Positions 27,571-35,878 of a DNA stretch of 64,000 nt are shown here, piece by piece. Source of the DNA: Actinomycetes bacterium. Lineage in GTDB: Bacteria > Actinomycetota > Thermoleophilia > RBG-16-64-13. The stretch lies in contig JAGXFW010000008.1 in assembly GCA_024637035.1 (NCBI GenBank), positions 1-64,000 of the forward strand. The letters run 5' to 3'. Positions within the stretch are counted from its first letter, which is position 1; each line of letters starts with the position of its first letter. The notes beneath the pieces were generated by a model. That model worked only from the letters and a program-made list of their open reading frames with translations, was not told where the DNA came from and did no database searches. The position numbers and the translations under genes are program-made.

Positions 27571-28893
27571 TCAGCGGCCGGGAGGCGTGCCCCCGGGCAC
27601 CCGGGAGCCGAGGCCGGGTTGCCCCGCAGGCGTCGGCGGCCGCGGATTCATGCCCTGTTGGGGCGCCATCCCGGGCTGCGGTACTCCATTCGGGCGCATC
27701 CCGGGTGGGGCTTGCTGAGGCGGGCCGCCCGGTCCGGGGGGGCCGCCGCGCGCGGGGGTGCCGCTCGCAGGGCGCTTGCCCTCCGCCTGCGCCCACGGGT
27801 TCTGTGTCGGAGCCTGACGTCGGCCCTTGAACTGACCACACTGAGCCTCGAAGCCGGCCTGGTCCTGGGCCTTGCTTTCGGCCTCTTCGTACGTGACCTT
27901 GCCTTCACTCACCAGCTCGGCCAACCGTTGATCGAGCGTATGCATGCCGTGGCGAGAGCCGGACTGGATGATGTTGACCATCTGGTGGGTCTTCGCTTCG
28001 CGGATGAGGTTCGAGATCGATGTGAGGCAGACCATCACCTCGTGGGCGGCCACGCGGCCCCCCCCGATCTTGGGGAGCAATGTCTGAGAGATCACGCCCT
28101 GCAATGTGATGGAGAGCTGCATACGGATCTGTTCTTGCTGGTGGGGTGGGAACACATCGATCATGCGGTCGATCGTCGACGGTGCCGAAGTCGTGTGCAG
28201 CGTCCCGAACACCAGGTGGCCGGTCTCCGCGGCGGTGCATGCGGCCGATATCGTCTCGAGATCGCGAAGTTCGCCTACGAGGATCACATCGGGATCTTGG
28301 CGCAGCACCCGCTTCAGCGCTTGGTTGAAGCCCTTCGTGTCCGCTCCCACTTCCCGCTGGTTGACTATGCAGAGTTGATCCCGATGCAGGAACTCGATCG
28401 GGTCCTCGATGGTCATGATGTGCGCCTTCTTGTTCTTGTTGATGTGATCGACCATCGCGGCCAGCGTGGTCGACTTGCCCGACCCGGTCGGTCCCGTCAC
28501 GAGGACGAGACCGCGGGGACGCATCGCCAGATCGATCACGATCTGAGGCAGCCCGAGTTCCTCAACGGTCGGGATCTTGATCGGGATGGTACGGAAGACT
28601 CCGCCTATCGAGCCGCGTTGGAAGAACGCGTTCACTCGGAAGCGCGAAAGTCCGGGGATCGCGTATGCGAAGTCGAGTTCGTGCTCCTCCTCGAGTTCTT
28701 TGCGCTGGGCCGTGTTCATGAGGCCCATGAGCATCTCCTGCGTGTCATCGGGGCGCAGCATCTCTGTGCCGTCGACGCGCTCCAGGTCGCCGTTGACGCG
28801 GATGCAGGGGGCGCTTCCCACCTTGATGTGAAGGTCGGACCCGCCCTTTTCGATCATCATGTGAAGCAATCTGCCGACTTCCGGCTGATACAC
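27571..28893 (-). CDS. pilT: Type IV pilus retraction ATPase PilT, with a Pro/Gly-rich tail
   Basis: PilT powers pilus disassembly and twitching. The 440-residue product has an N-terminal PilT PAS-like region (EKGGSDLHIKVGSAPCIRVNG), Walker A GPTGSGKSTTLAAMV, Walker B DPDVILVGELRDLETI, a His box (FGTLHTTSAPSTIDRMID) and the retraction-type AIRNLIRE-like motif (SISNLIREAKTHQ). After about residue 355 a tail rich in Pro, Gly and Gln (PPGPGGPPQQAPPGM) extends it by some 85 residues beyond the usual end. The GTG at 28893 has a GGAGG SD. It is likely to work with the PilB-type ATPase at 16.6-18.3 kb. Confidence 0.94.
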   Translation of the reverse strand: MYQPEVGRLLHMMIEKGGSDLHIKVGSAPCIRVNGDLERVDGTEMLRPDDTQEMLMGLMNTAQRKELEEEHELDFAYAIPGLSRFRVNAFFQRGSIGGVFRTIPIKIPTVEELGLPQIVIDLAMRPRGLVLVTGPTGSGKSTTLAAMVDHINKNKKAHIMTIEDPIEFLHRDQLCIVNQREVGADTKGFNQALKRVLRQDPDVILVGELRDLETISAACTAAETGHLVFGTLHTTSAPSTIDRMIDVFPPHQQEQIRMQLSITLQGVISQTLLPKIGGGRVAAHEVMVCLTSISNLIREAKTHQMVNIIQSGSRHGMHTLDQRLAELVSEGKVTYEEAESKAQDQAGFEAQCGQFKGRRQAPTQNPWAQAEGKRPASGTPARGGPPGPGGPPQQAPPGMRPNGVPQPGMAPQQGMNPRPPTPAGQPGLGSRVPGGTPPGR

Positions 28894-29095
28894 GATTCCT
28901 CCTGGTGACGCCTTGACGTGTGCGTCGTTCGCGGCGAGGCCGAGACGGCGCCACCTGGATGTTGAACGGAGGCGCCCTCGGTGGGGAAGCAGGGCGCGCG
29001 CCTGTTCGGGTATCGGCAACTGGCGGGTCCGGCTTGACGAGCGCCGTCGAGCCGGACCGGTCGGGCGGCGGTCCCGATGTTACCATCGGTCGGTC

Positions 29096-29809
29096 ATGGC
29101 TGAGACAGAAGAGACCAGAGTGAGCGCCAGGGCGCTCGGGCTACGCGATGGAGTGCGGGAGGCCCTGCCCGCGGTGCTCGGTTACGTGCCCATCGGGTTC
29201 GCCTACGGCGTGGTGGGGACCGCCGCCGGCATCCCGTTGTGGGCCGTCGTCGCCATGTCCGTGCTCGTGTACGCGGGCTCGGCCCAGTTCATTGCCGTGT
29301 CGCTGATCTCACAGGGGGCCTCCGTCGCGGTGCTTGTTGTGACCACGTTCCTCGTGAACGTGCGGCATCTTCTCTATTCTCTGGCATTGTCGCCGCGCCT
29401 CGAACGCATGAGCCGGCGGCGTCTGGCTTGGGTCGCCGCCGAACTCACCGACGAGAGCTTCGTCATGGCCGCCCGAACTTCCACTTCGCGAGACACGCGC
29501 TTGTCGTTTTCATTCATGGTCGGACTCAATGGAGTGCTTCAAATCGTCTGGATCATGAGTTCCGCAGTGGGTGGGGTGTTGGGCGGTTTCGTGGGAGACC
29601 CCCTCGCCCTCGGCCTCGACTACGCGCTCATCGCGATGTTCATCGGTCTGCTCACGCTTCAGATGCGCGGATCCACGGGGGTGATCGTTGCCGCGGTCGC
29701 CGGAGTTGTCTCGCTGGGACTGCACCTGCTTGGAGCAGGCATGCTGGGCATCATCGTGGCAACGGTCGTGGCCGGCGGGACCGGCCTCGTTTGGGCGGAG
29801 CGGCGATGA
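29096..29809 (+). CDS. azlC: Branched-chain amino acid exporter subunit AzlC
   Basis: AzlC is the large subunit of the AzlCD exporter of branched-chain amino acids. The 237 residues form about seven membrane spans and carry the family pattern ALPAVLGYVPIGFAYGVVG, VYAGSAQFIAVSL and LVNVRHLLYSLALSP. The start is ATG at 29096 and the stop overlaps the azlD start. Confidence 0.94.
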   Translation: MAETEETRVSARALGLRDGVREALPAVLGYVPIGFAYGVVGTAAGIPLWAVVAMSVLVYAGSAQFIAVSLISQGASVAVLVVTTFLVNVRHLLYSLALSPRLERMSRRRLAWVAAELTDESFVMAARTSTSRDTRLSFSFMVGLNGVLQIVWIMSSAVGGVLGGFVGDPLALGLDYALIAMFIGLLTLQMRGSTGVIVAAVAGVVSLGLHLLGAGMLGIIVATVVAGGTGLVWAERR

Positions 29810-30120
29810 GACTTCTCGCGGCCTTCGTCGCGATGGGTGCGGTCACCTACGTCTCGCGACTGCTCCCTCTGCTCATCCTGGCGCACCGCACCCTTCCGCC
29901 GCGGGTCCTACGCTTCCTGGAAGCCGTACCGGTCGCCGTGCTGGCCGCGTTCGTCGCCCCGCTTGTACTCGCCCCCCAGGGCGTCCTTGACATCTCTCTG
30001 GCGAACCAAGGGCTCCTGGTGACGCTGCCGACCGTGGTCGTCGCCGCGCGCACTCGCAGCCTGATAGCCACCGTTGCCGCGGGTACTTTACTCATGATGG
30101 CGTTGCGGGCGTTCGGCTGA
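29806..30120 (+). CDS. azlD: Branched-chain amino acid exporter subunit AzlD
   Basis: This 104-residue protein with about four membrane spans (LLAAFVAMGAVTYVSRLLPL; FLEAVPVAVLAAFVAPLVL) is the small partner of AzlC. It starts in a 4-base ATGA overlap, showing translational coupling. A strong hairpin follows. Confidence 0.92.
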   Translation: MRLLAAFVAMGAVTYVSRLLPLLILAHRTLPPRVLRFLEAVPVAVLAAFVAPLVLAPQGVLDISLANQGLLVTLPTVVVAARTRSLIATVAAGTLLMMALRAFG

Positions 30121-30132
30121 TCGTCTCGCGTT

Positions 30133-30169
30133 CCGACGACCCCGCGGCTGGTGGTCGCGGGGTCGTCGG
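30133..30169 (+). terminator. Terminator hairpin after azlCD
   Basis: A perfect 14-bp inverted repeat (CCGACGACCCCGCG / CGCGGGGTCGTCGG) with a nine-base loop lies 12 bp after azlD. There is no T run. It can act on both strands, facing the convergent membrane-protein gene. Confidence 0.75.
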
Positions 30170-30212
30170 TCGTTGCCGGGCCGCGCGGGCGTCGCCCGAG
30201 GCCTACTTCCGA

Positions 30213-31553
30213 TCAGATGTGGAACCTCGGGCCGCCCTCGGGGGGGCTTGGCATCTCGGGCGCCGTGGGTTCGAGTGTGGCGGGAGGCGCTTCGACCACG
30301 GGCTCGACGAAAGGCGCCTCAGGAGTCGAGAAATCCGGAGCCGTAGAGGCGCCGGGCGCCTCCGTGAACATGGGCGGTTCCGTGAACATCGGTGGTTCCG
30401 TACTTGGAGGCGTTGCCGGCACCGGGGGCGTTGAGGGAGGAGCCGGGGTCGCGTTCTCCGACGGCGCGTATGGCACCTGCGGCACCTGCGGCGCGTATGG
30501 CACCTGCGGCGCCTGCGGCAGCTCCGGCGCGGCAGGCTGCGGTGCTCCGGGCGCCTGGGGCGTATCCGGCTCATACGGCCCGGGGGTCGGCGGCGCCCCC
30601 GTCGGTTGCCCGCCTCCTTGATACGCGGCGCTTTTGATCATTCGGCGGGTCTGGTACGCATCCCAGATGCGGGTGAAGGTGGCGCCCAAACCGAGGAACG
30701 CGGCGGTCATCAGCACGAGCGCGCCCAAGACAGGCACGAGGCTGATGATGGATAGCAGGATGGTGCCGGCGACCATGGACCACGCTGGTCCCGCGTCCTC
30801 TCGGCCCACGAGCTTGAGTAGACGCTCTCCTACCAGGAGCGCGATCGCGAAGATGCCGAACATCGACACGAGCGGTACTGCGGGGATCATAAGCAGAGCG
30901 ATAGGGATGCCCACGACCGAGATCAAGAGGACCACCCAGAGGATCGGCAGACCAAGTGCTGCGCCGAGGCTGACCAGGGCGCTACGCCCCGGACGCTCCA
31001 TCAGTTCCTGCCCCACACCGCGTAGGCTCGTGCCCGCGATCAAGACCAGGAGCAGCCCGAGCCCCAGAGTGCCCAGGAGGAAGAAGAACCAGCCGAACGC
31101 GCTACGCTCATCGACCACTTGGATCGGCCGGGCCGGTGGCGGTTCGGCCACGGCAGAGTCGCCTCCTACAGACATGATCTGGGTTCCGCCGAGCTCGACG
31201 ATCTCGCCGCCCACGAAGCCGCCCTCATCCACCAGCACGTGGCCGGTGAGGCTGACCGCCTCTCCGTCGACCCGCCCGCCCGATCTCACTTCGATGTCGC
31301 CGTTGGCCGCAAAGGCGCTTTCGAGTACGTGCCCCTCGATGACGATGTCGCCGTTCAGGGTGGAGGCGGTGTCGACCACCTGGTCGGGGCCGACATACAC
31401 ATCGCCGTTCAGCCGGAACACCGTGGCGGCGTATGCGGCATCGGTCGAGCCGGCTGCGAACAACGTCAAGGTGAGGACGATGGCCACCGCCAGACCGCTC
31501 GCACTGTGAACGGCTCTGCCAAGTCGTCGGTTGGGCCGAGAGTCGTTCCGCAT
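30213..31553 (-). CDS. Membrane protein with bactofilin-like N-domain and long Pro-rich tail
   Basis: The 446-residue protein begins at an ATG with a strong SD (aggaggaggcgtacc). A signal-like segment comes first (GLAVAIVLTLTLFAAG). Next is a beta-rich repeat region (LNGDVYVGPDQVVDTASTLNG; ANGDIEVRSGGRVDGEAV) of the polymer-forming/bactofilin style, then about four membrane spans (FGWFFFLLGTLGLGLLLVLIAG; ALGLPILWVVLLISVVGIPIAL). The 130-residue tail is rich in Pro/Ala/Glu, with the repeats APQVPQVPYAP and EPPMFTEPPMFTE. It lies downstream of the sigma/anti-sigma pair in the same direction and is probably controlled by it. The exact function is unknown. Confidence 0.7.
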   Translation of the reverse strand: MRNDSRPNRRLGRAVHSASGLAVAIVLTLTLFAAGSTDAAYAATVFRLNGDVYVGPDQVVDTASTLNGDIVIEGHVLESAFAANGDIEVRSGGRVDGEAVSLTGHVLVDEGGFVGGEIVELGGTQIMSVGGDSAVAEPPPARPIQVVDERSAFGWFFFLLGTLGLGLLLVLIAGTSLRGVGQELMERPGRSALVSLGAALGLPILWVVLLISVVGIPIALLMIPAVPLVSMFGIFAIALLVGERLLKLVGREDAGPAWSMVAGTILLSIISLVPVLGALVLMTAAFLGLGATFTRIWDAYQTRRMIKSAAYQGGGQPTGAPPTPGPYEPDTPQAPGAPQPAAPELPQAPQVPYAPQVPQVPYAPSENATPAPPSTPPVPATPPSTEPPMFTEPPMFTEAPGASTAPDFSTPEAPFVEPVVEAPPATLEPTAPEMPSPPEGGPRFHI

Positions 31554-31618
31554 GGTACGCCTCCTCCTGGGGGTGATCAGCACAGTCGCCGCAGCGACTT
31601 GGTTGGCGTTGTCGAGCT

Positions 31619-32182
31619 TCATTTGGACGCCATCACGCGCCGGGCCATCGACCACAACAGCGCATTGGCCGCCACCGCGACCATAGCCGCAGCCAAGAAC
31701 CAGCCCAACAATAGCGTGGGGGACCCGCTGGCAGTATCCACAGCGACGGAAGCCGCCTCTGCAACGCGGAACCAGGTCTGTGGGTCGGCGAGCGCGTCCA
31801 TCACACTGAGTACGGTGATCGTGAGATCACGCCCGGCGTGGACGAACGCGGCTCCCGCCCCCGAAAGGGTTAGGTCGGACCCCACGAGCCATTGTGCTCC
31901 GGACAAGACAAGAAGGCCGGCCCCCACCAACCACCACCACGGCGAGGCTCTGAGTGCTCCCTGGCGTCTGATCGCCCGGGTCACGTCGGCGACAAGGGCG
32001 GGCGCCGACGTCGGGGCCGGCAGCGACCTCAGGGAGACGGTGAGTTCCGCCTCCTCTCGGTAGCGTTCTGCGCAGTCCGCGCACGTGATCAGATGAGCCG
32101 CCATCAGTCGATGCGGTTCGTCCTCGAGTAGGCCTTCGGCGTAGAGGAAGAGGTCTTCCGCGGTGGCGTGGGTCTTGGTCAT
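31619..32182 (-). CDS. Zinc-finger anti-sigma factor, membrane-bound
   Basis: The 187-residue protein has an N-terminal cytoplasmic ZAS domain with the HxxxCxxC motif (HLITCADC). Two membrane segments follow (WWWLVGAGLLVLSGAQWLV; LLGWFLAAAMVAVAANALLW). It would bind and hold the ECF sigma factor encoded just upstream until signalled. The ATG at 32182 overlaps the sigma stop by 4 bases (ATGA), which fixes the start. Confidence 0.88.
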   Translation of the reverse strand: MTKTHATAEDLFLYAEGLLEDEPHRLMAAHLITCADCAERYREEAELTVSLRSLPAPTSAPALVADVTRAIRRQGALRASPWWWLVGAGLLVLSGAQWLVGSDLTLSGAGAAFVHAGRDLTITVLSVMDALADPQTWFRVAEAASVAVDTASGSPTLLLGWFLAAAMVAVAANALLWSMARRVMASK

Positions 32183-32763
32183 CGCGCTTCTCCCTCCACG
32201 ATGTCCGGGCGCAGGCGCTGTCTCAGCATCTCGCGACCTCTGAATATGCGGGTCTTCACCGAGCCCATAGGCAGGTCGAGCAGTTCGGAGATCTCCTCGT
32301 AGCTCAACTCTTCGAGGAATCGCAGGACGATCACTTGGCGGTAGTGATCCGGCAGCTCTCGGAGGCGGCTGAGAAGTTCTCGCTGCTGCTCGTTCTGGAT
32401 GGTGGCCGCAGCGGGACCGGGGCCGCTGGTCGCCAAGGTCGCCTCCATATCTTCGATATCGGTGGTACGCGGGCGTCGCGAGTCGGCTCGATGTCGATCG
32501 ATCGCGAGGTTCCCGGCGATCCGCGCGATCCACGCCTTGAACGGTCGGGACGGGTCGTACGTGTCGAGGTGTTCCCAGGCCCTCACGAATGTCTCTTGGG
32601 TGAGGTCCTCAGCGTCCTCCTGCGACCACGCCCCCCGCGCCCAGACGATCCTCAGTATGAGCCTCTGGTGGCGCGCGACGAGTTCCTCGTACGCACGGAG
32701 GTCGCCCCTGGCCGATCTGGCCGCAAGACGTTCATCGGTCTCGGGGTTCACGGGTTCGATCAT
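32179..32763 (-). CDS. ECF-type RNA polymerase sigma factor
   Basis: The 194-residue protein carries region 2 (YEELVARHQRLILRIVW, DLTQETFVRAWEHLDTYD) and region 4 (LPDHYRQVIVLRFLEELSYEEISELLDLPMGSVKTRIFRG), the RpoE/SigW layout. The start at ATG 32763 is preferred; a GTG at 32808 with an SD (gggag) would add 15 residues. It heads the sigma-anti-sigma-membrane protein operon, which it probably autoregulates. Confidence 0.9.
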   Translation of the reverse strand: MIEPVNPETDERLAARSARGDLRAYEELVARHQRLILRIVWARGAWSQEDAEDLTQETFVRAWEHLDTYDPSRPFKAWIARIAGNLAIDRHRADSRRPRTTDIEDMEATLATSGPGPAAATIQNEQQRELLSRLRELPDHYRQVIVLRFLEELSYEEISELLDLPMGSVKTRIFRGREMLRQRLRPDIVEGEAR

Positions 32764-33071
32764 CGCGGATCGCGCTCCGCTCCGAGTTGATATGACTGCC
32801 GCGTCCACTCTACTAGCTCCCGCGTACGATGTGGTGCCGCCTCGACGGCGGACCGTCTGGTACAGGCCCTTTCATCTTCTCTACGGACGGCCGTCACAGG
32901 ATGTTCCACGACGTGCTTGAAGGGTCGCTCGAGTGGAGGCTCGGCCGGCCGGAGGATCGCAGACCGACGGTACTAGCTCTCCCCTTGGAGAGGTGCTTCA
33001 TTTCATTTTCATGATTTGGCAATTTCTCTTGCAATGGTATTTCACATGTCTTATAGTGCAAGCAGAATCAC
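32764..33071. other. Divergent intergenic region
   Basis: About 300 bp separate the sigma factor from the GGDEF-like gene. No gene is supported. The right-hand third (about 32995-33070) is an AT-rich island unlike the rest of the window and holds the promoter listed separately. No conserved RNA structure was recognised. Confidence 0.6.
33029..33057 (+). promoter_or_regulatory. Promoter of the degenerate GGDEF gene
   Basis: TTGCAA (33029-33034) and TATAGT (33052-33057) are exactly 17 bp apart in an AT-rich island. The expected start of transcription (about 33064) is less than 10 bases from the ATG, so the mRNA would be nearly leaderless, and indeed no SD is present. Confidence 0.65.
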
Positions 33072-33956
33072 ATGGATGCCACTATCACATCCAAGCGTCA
33101 GCGCTCAGGAGAGCACTCCAAGGGGAGATATCGTCTACCTCTCCTCGGCCTCGTCGCTCTATTGGGCCCATCCGCATTCGGACTGCGGGTGGGCCTTCTT
33201 TCTGGCCTCTACTCCTTCATCCTGATCGCGTACGCGCTCTGGTCGCTGCGCCTGACCGTGACCTTCCGTGATGACGTCGGCCTCGGGTATCTTCTCTGCC
33301 TGTTCGATGTCGCCTTGACTCTCCCACTGGCCATGTGGGGCAATCCGACCTGGCTCACGGGCCTGCTGGTCGGAGCATGGGTGCTCAGCGTCGGGTCCTC
33401 CGTTGCGATCCGACGCCGGGAGGACCACGCGGAACGTTCGAGGAAGAGAGGCCCGCGACTCGTGGATCAGGCCACCGGACTGCGCACATCAGTCTGTTTC
33501 CGCGACGTCGTACGGGAGCAGGCAGAGGTCGCTGAGGACGGCGGACCCGCGTTCGGCGTGATGATAGTCCGTGTCCACAGGTTCGAAGAACTGGTGGCGT
33601 ACTACGGTCGTGATGCCGCGGAGAGGGCTCTTGGCGCCGTGGCCCGTCGGGCGACACGAGAGGTGGGGCGGAATGTGGAGGCATTTCGTCTGGCCTCGGA
33701 TCTCGTGGCTCTGGCTTGGCCCGTAGCGGGCTCTGTGGTGGCCTCGGAGCTAGCTGCGGTGGTCTCGAAGGCTGTGAACCAAAGGCTGGTCGAGGGTCGA
33801 AAGATCGACAGCTTCGTCGGCTATGCCATGTATCCGCGTGACGGCCGGACGGTCGACGACCTGCTAGCCAGCGCCGATGCGTCCACCTCGGTGCGTGGAA
33901 CCAGGCGCTCTATCGCCTCATCGGTGGTGCGGCCGAGGGCGTCGCTGGCCCGCTAG
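33072..33956 (+). CDS. Membrane protein with degenerate GGDEF domain
   Basis: The 294-residue protein has a basic N-terminus, about four membrane spans (residues 20-115: LPLLGLVALLGPSAFGL, LSGLYSFILIAYALWSL, LLCLFDVALTLPLAMWG, GLLVGAWVLSVGSSVAI) and a C-terminal region laid out like a GGDEF domain. The opening DQATGLRTSVCFRDVV matches the D.LTGL.NR..F pattern. The catalytic site reads RLASDLVAL where an active cyclase has RxGGDEF, and the end (GYAMYPRDGRTVDDLLASAD) matches the usual G.A.YP.DG.....LL..AD. It is therefore unlikely to make cyclic di-GMP but may bind nucleotide or act as a scaffold. Confidence 0.75.
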   Translation: MDATITSKRQRSGEHSKGRYRLPLLGLVALLGPSAFGLRVGLLSGLYSFILIAYALWSLRLTVTFRDDVGLGYLLCLFDVALTLPLAMWGNPTWLTGLLVGAWVLSVGSSVAIRRREDHAERSRKRGPRLVDQATGLRTSVCFRDVVREQAEVAEDGGPAFGVMIVRVHRFEELVAYYGRDAAERALGAVARRATREVGRNVEAFRLASDLVALAWPVAGSVVASELAAVVSKAVNQRLVEGRKIDSFVGYAMYPRDGRTVDDLLASADASTSVRGTRRSIASSVVRPRASLAR

Positions 33957-33999
33957 TATCCCCCGAAGACCCCGCGCCGGGCTGTGTTACAGTTCCCGT

Positions 34000-34953
34000 G
34001 TGGACTTCAAAGCCAAGAGAATCGGTGTCCTCATGGGGGGGCTGTCGGTGGAGCGCGAGGTCTCTCTGAGGTCGGGGGAGAACTGCTTTCGCGCTCTCGC
34101 CTCATTGGGCTACGACGTCGTGCGCATCGATGCTCTGCGGGACGTGGGCACCCGCCTTGTCGAAGCTAGGGTCGATGTAGCGTTCCTCGCACTTCACGGT
34201 CGGTACGGTGAAGATGGGACCATCCAGGGACTGCTCGACATCATGGGCATCCCGTACACCGGCTCGGGGGTCCTCGCGTCTGCGCTCGGCATGCACAAGA
34301 TCGCCGCCAAGAAGGTAGTCGCGCAGAGCGGTGTCCCTACTCCCGACTTCTACGAGCTCGGACCGCACGAGGACGTACGCGTGGCGGCGGCCGCGATCAT
34401 CGACCGCATGGGGGTGCCTGTCATGGTGAAGCCCGTGCAGGAGGGGTCGAGCCTCGGTGTCACCAAGTGCGCTGACGAGGACACACTCGCGGAGTGCCTC
34501 GAGAACGGCCGGCAGCAGTTCGGTCAGATGTTCGTGGAACGGTTCATCGCCGGCAGGGAGATCACGGTGGGGGTGCTCGAGCGACCAGAAGGGCTGCAGG
34601 TGCTGCCCACCTTGGAGCTCGTGCCCAAGAACGAGTTCTACGACTATGAGGCGAAGTACACGCACGGCATGACGGAGTTCATACTGCCGGCCCGCCTGTC
34701 GGCGGAGACGGCTGCAGAGGTGGATCGGCTCAGTGTGGCCGCGTTCCAGGCTATCGGGTGCCGAGGCTTTGGTAGGGTGGACTTCATGGTGGCGGCGGAC
34801 GAGACACCGTATTTCACGGAGATCAACACGTTGCCGGGCATGACGGACCTCTCCGATCTCCCCGCGCAGGCTCGGGAGGCGGGCATCAGCTACTCTGAGC
34901 TGGTGGAACTCATCCTGCTGAGCGTCGATGTGGGCGCTCGCGTCCCCGCTTGA
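34000..34953 (+). CDS. ddl: D-alanine-D-alanine ligase
   Basis: Ddl joins two D-Ala for peptidoglycan precursors. The 317-residue ATP-grasp protein has RIGVLMGGLSVEREVSLRSG, FLALHGRYGEDGTIQGLLD, VKPVQEGSSLGVTKC and the metal site FGRVDFMV...YFTEINTLPGMT. The start is GTG at 34000 (MDFKAKRIGV); no SD is evident, and the frame is open upstream. It heads a run of tightly spaced genes up to 36974. Confidence 0.95.
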   Translation: MDFKAKRIGVLMGGLSVEREVSLRSGENCFRALASLGYDVVRIDALRDVGTRLVEARVDVAFLALHGRYGEDGTIQGLLDIMGIPYTGSGVLASALGMHKIAAKKVVAQSGVPTPDFYELGPHEDVRVAAAAIIDRMGVPVMVKPVQEGSSLGVTKCADEDTLAECLENGRQQFGQMFVERFIAGREITVGVLERPEGLQVLPTLELVPKNEFYDYEAKYTHGMTEFILPARLSAETAAEVDRLSVAAFQAIGCRGFGRVDFMVAADETPYFTEINTLPGMTDLSDLPAQAREAGISYSELVELILLSVDVGARVPA

Positions 34954-34966
34954 GGTAGGTGCCGCG

Positions 34967-35878
34967 ATGATGACCGATGCGTCGTTCCCCCACAGATCGT
35001 CTCAGGTGCAGGGTCCCGTGATCGACTCCCACGTGCACCTGTTCTCCCCTGAGGTCATCGAGTCGCGCGTGGATCACCTGGGTTGTGACGATTGGTTCTG
35101 CGCGCTGTACACCGATCCGAAGTCGCGCATGGTCACGTTCGAGCGCGTCATCGAAGAGATGGACGCCACAGGGGTCGATCGCTCGGTGGTCTTCGGGTTC
35201 GCCTATCGTGATCAAGGACGCTGCCGAGACACCAACGACTACGTGATCGAAGCCGTGCGTGCCCACCCGGACAGGTTCATCGGCTTCGCCTGTGTCTCGC
35301 CGGAGGTGCCGGGAGCCATCCCCGAACTCGAGAGGTGCCTCGACGCCGGGCTGGTCGGCTGCGGAGAACTCTTCCCTGACGGCCAGGCCTTCGACTTGGT
35401 CGAGTCGCGTGGGCTGGACGAGGTGGCCGGCGTGCTCGTCGAGCGGGGGCTGCCGCTCAACGTGCACTCGAATGAACCCGTGGGTCACAAGTACCCTGGG
35501 AAGGGCGAGACCACCCCCGGACCGTGCTATGAGTTCGCGAGTCGCCACCCCGATCTAGTCACGATCTTCGCCCACATGGGCGGCGGGTTGTTCCTGTACG
35601 AGATGATGACGGAACCACGGAGGGTCCTGGCGAACGTGTACTACGACACGTCCGCAGTGCCGTACTTGTACCGGCGAGATATCTACTCCGTAGCTGCGGC
35701 CGCGGCGGGGCCCGAGAAGCTGTTGTTCGGCAGCGACTTCCCTCTCATCTCCCCCCGCCGCTACCTCGAGGACACGTTCGACCTGGACCAGACGATCAGG
35801 GCGGCGATCTTCGGCGGCAACGCTGCCACCGTCCTCGGTCTGGACGGAGCCGCCGAACGGCTAGGACGCGGCACATGA
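34967..35878 (+). CDS. Amidohydrolase family protein (amidohydrolase_2)
   Basis: The 303-residue TIM-barrel metal hydrolase shows the HxH motif in VIDSHVHLFSPE. Later metal-site residues include a His in LPLNVHSNEPVGHKYPG, a His in TIFAHMGGG and an Asp in LLFGSDFPLISPRR. Its substrate is unknown; related proteins are decarboxylases or lactonases. The stop overlaps larB by 4 bases, so the two are coupled. The ATG at 34967 is followed by a second at 34970. Confidence 0.88.
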   Translation: MMTDASFPHRSSQVQGPVIDSHVHLFSPEVIESRVDHLGCDDWFCALYTDPKSRMVTFERVIEEMDATGVDRSVVFGFAYRDQGRCRDTNDYVIEAVRAHPDRFIGFACVSPEVPGAIPELERCLDAGLVGCGELFPDGQAFDLVESRGLDEVAGVLVERGLPLNVHSNEPVGHKYPGKGETTPGPCYEFASRHPDLVTIFAHMGGGLFLYEMMTEPRRVLANVYYDTSAVPYLYRRDIYSVAAAAAGPEKLLFGSDFPLISPRRYLEDTFDLDQTIRAAIFGGNAATVLGLDGAAERLGRGT

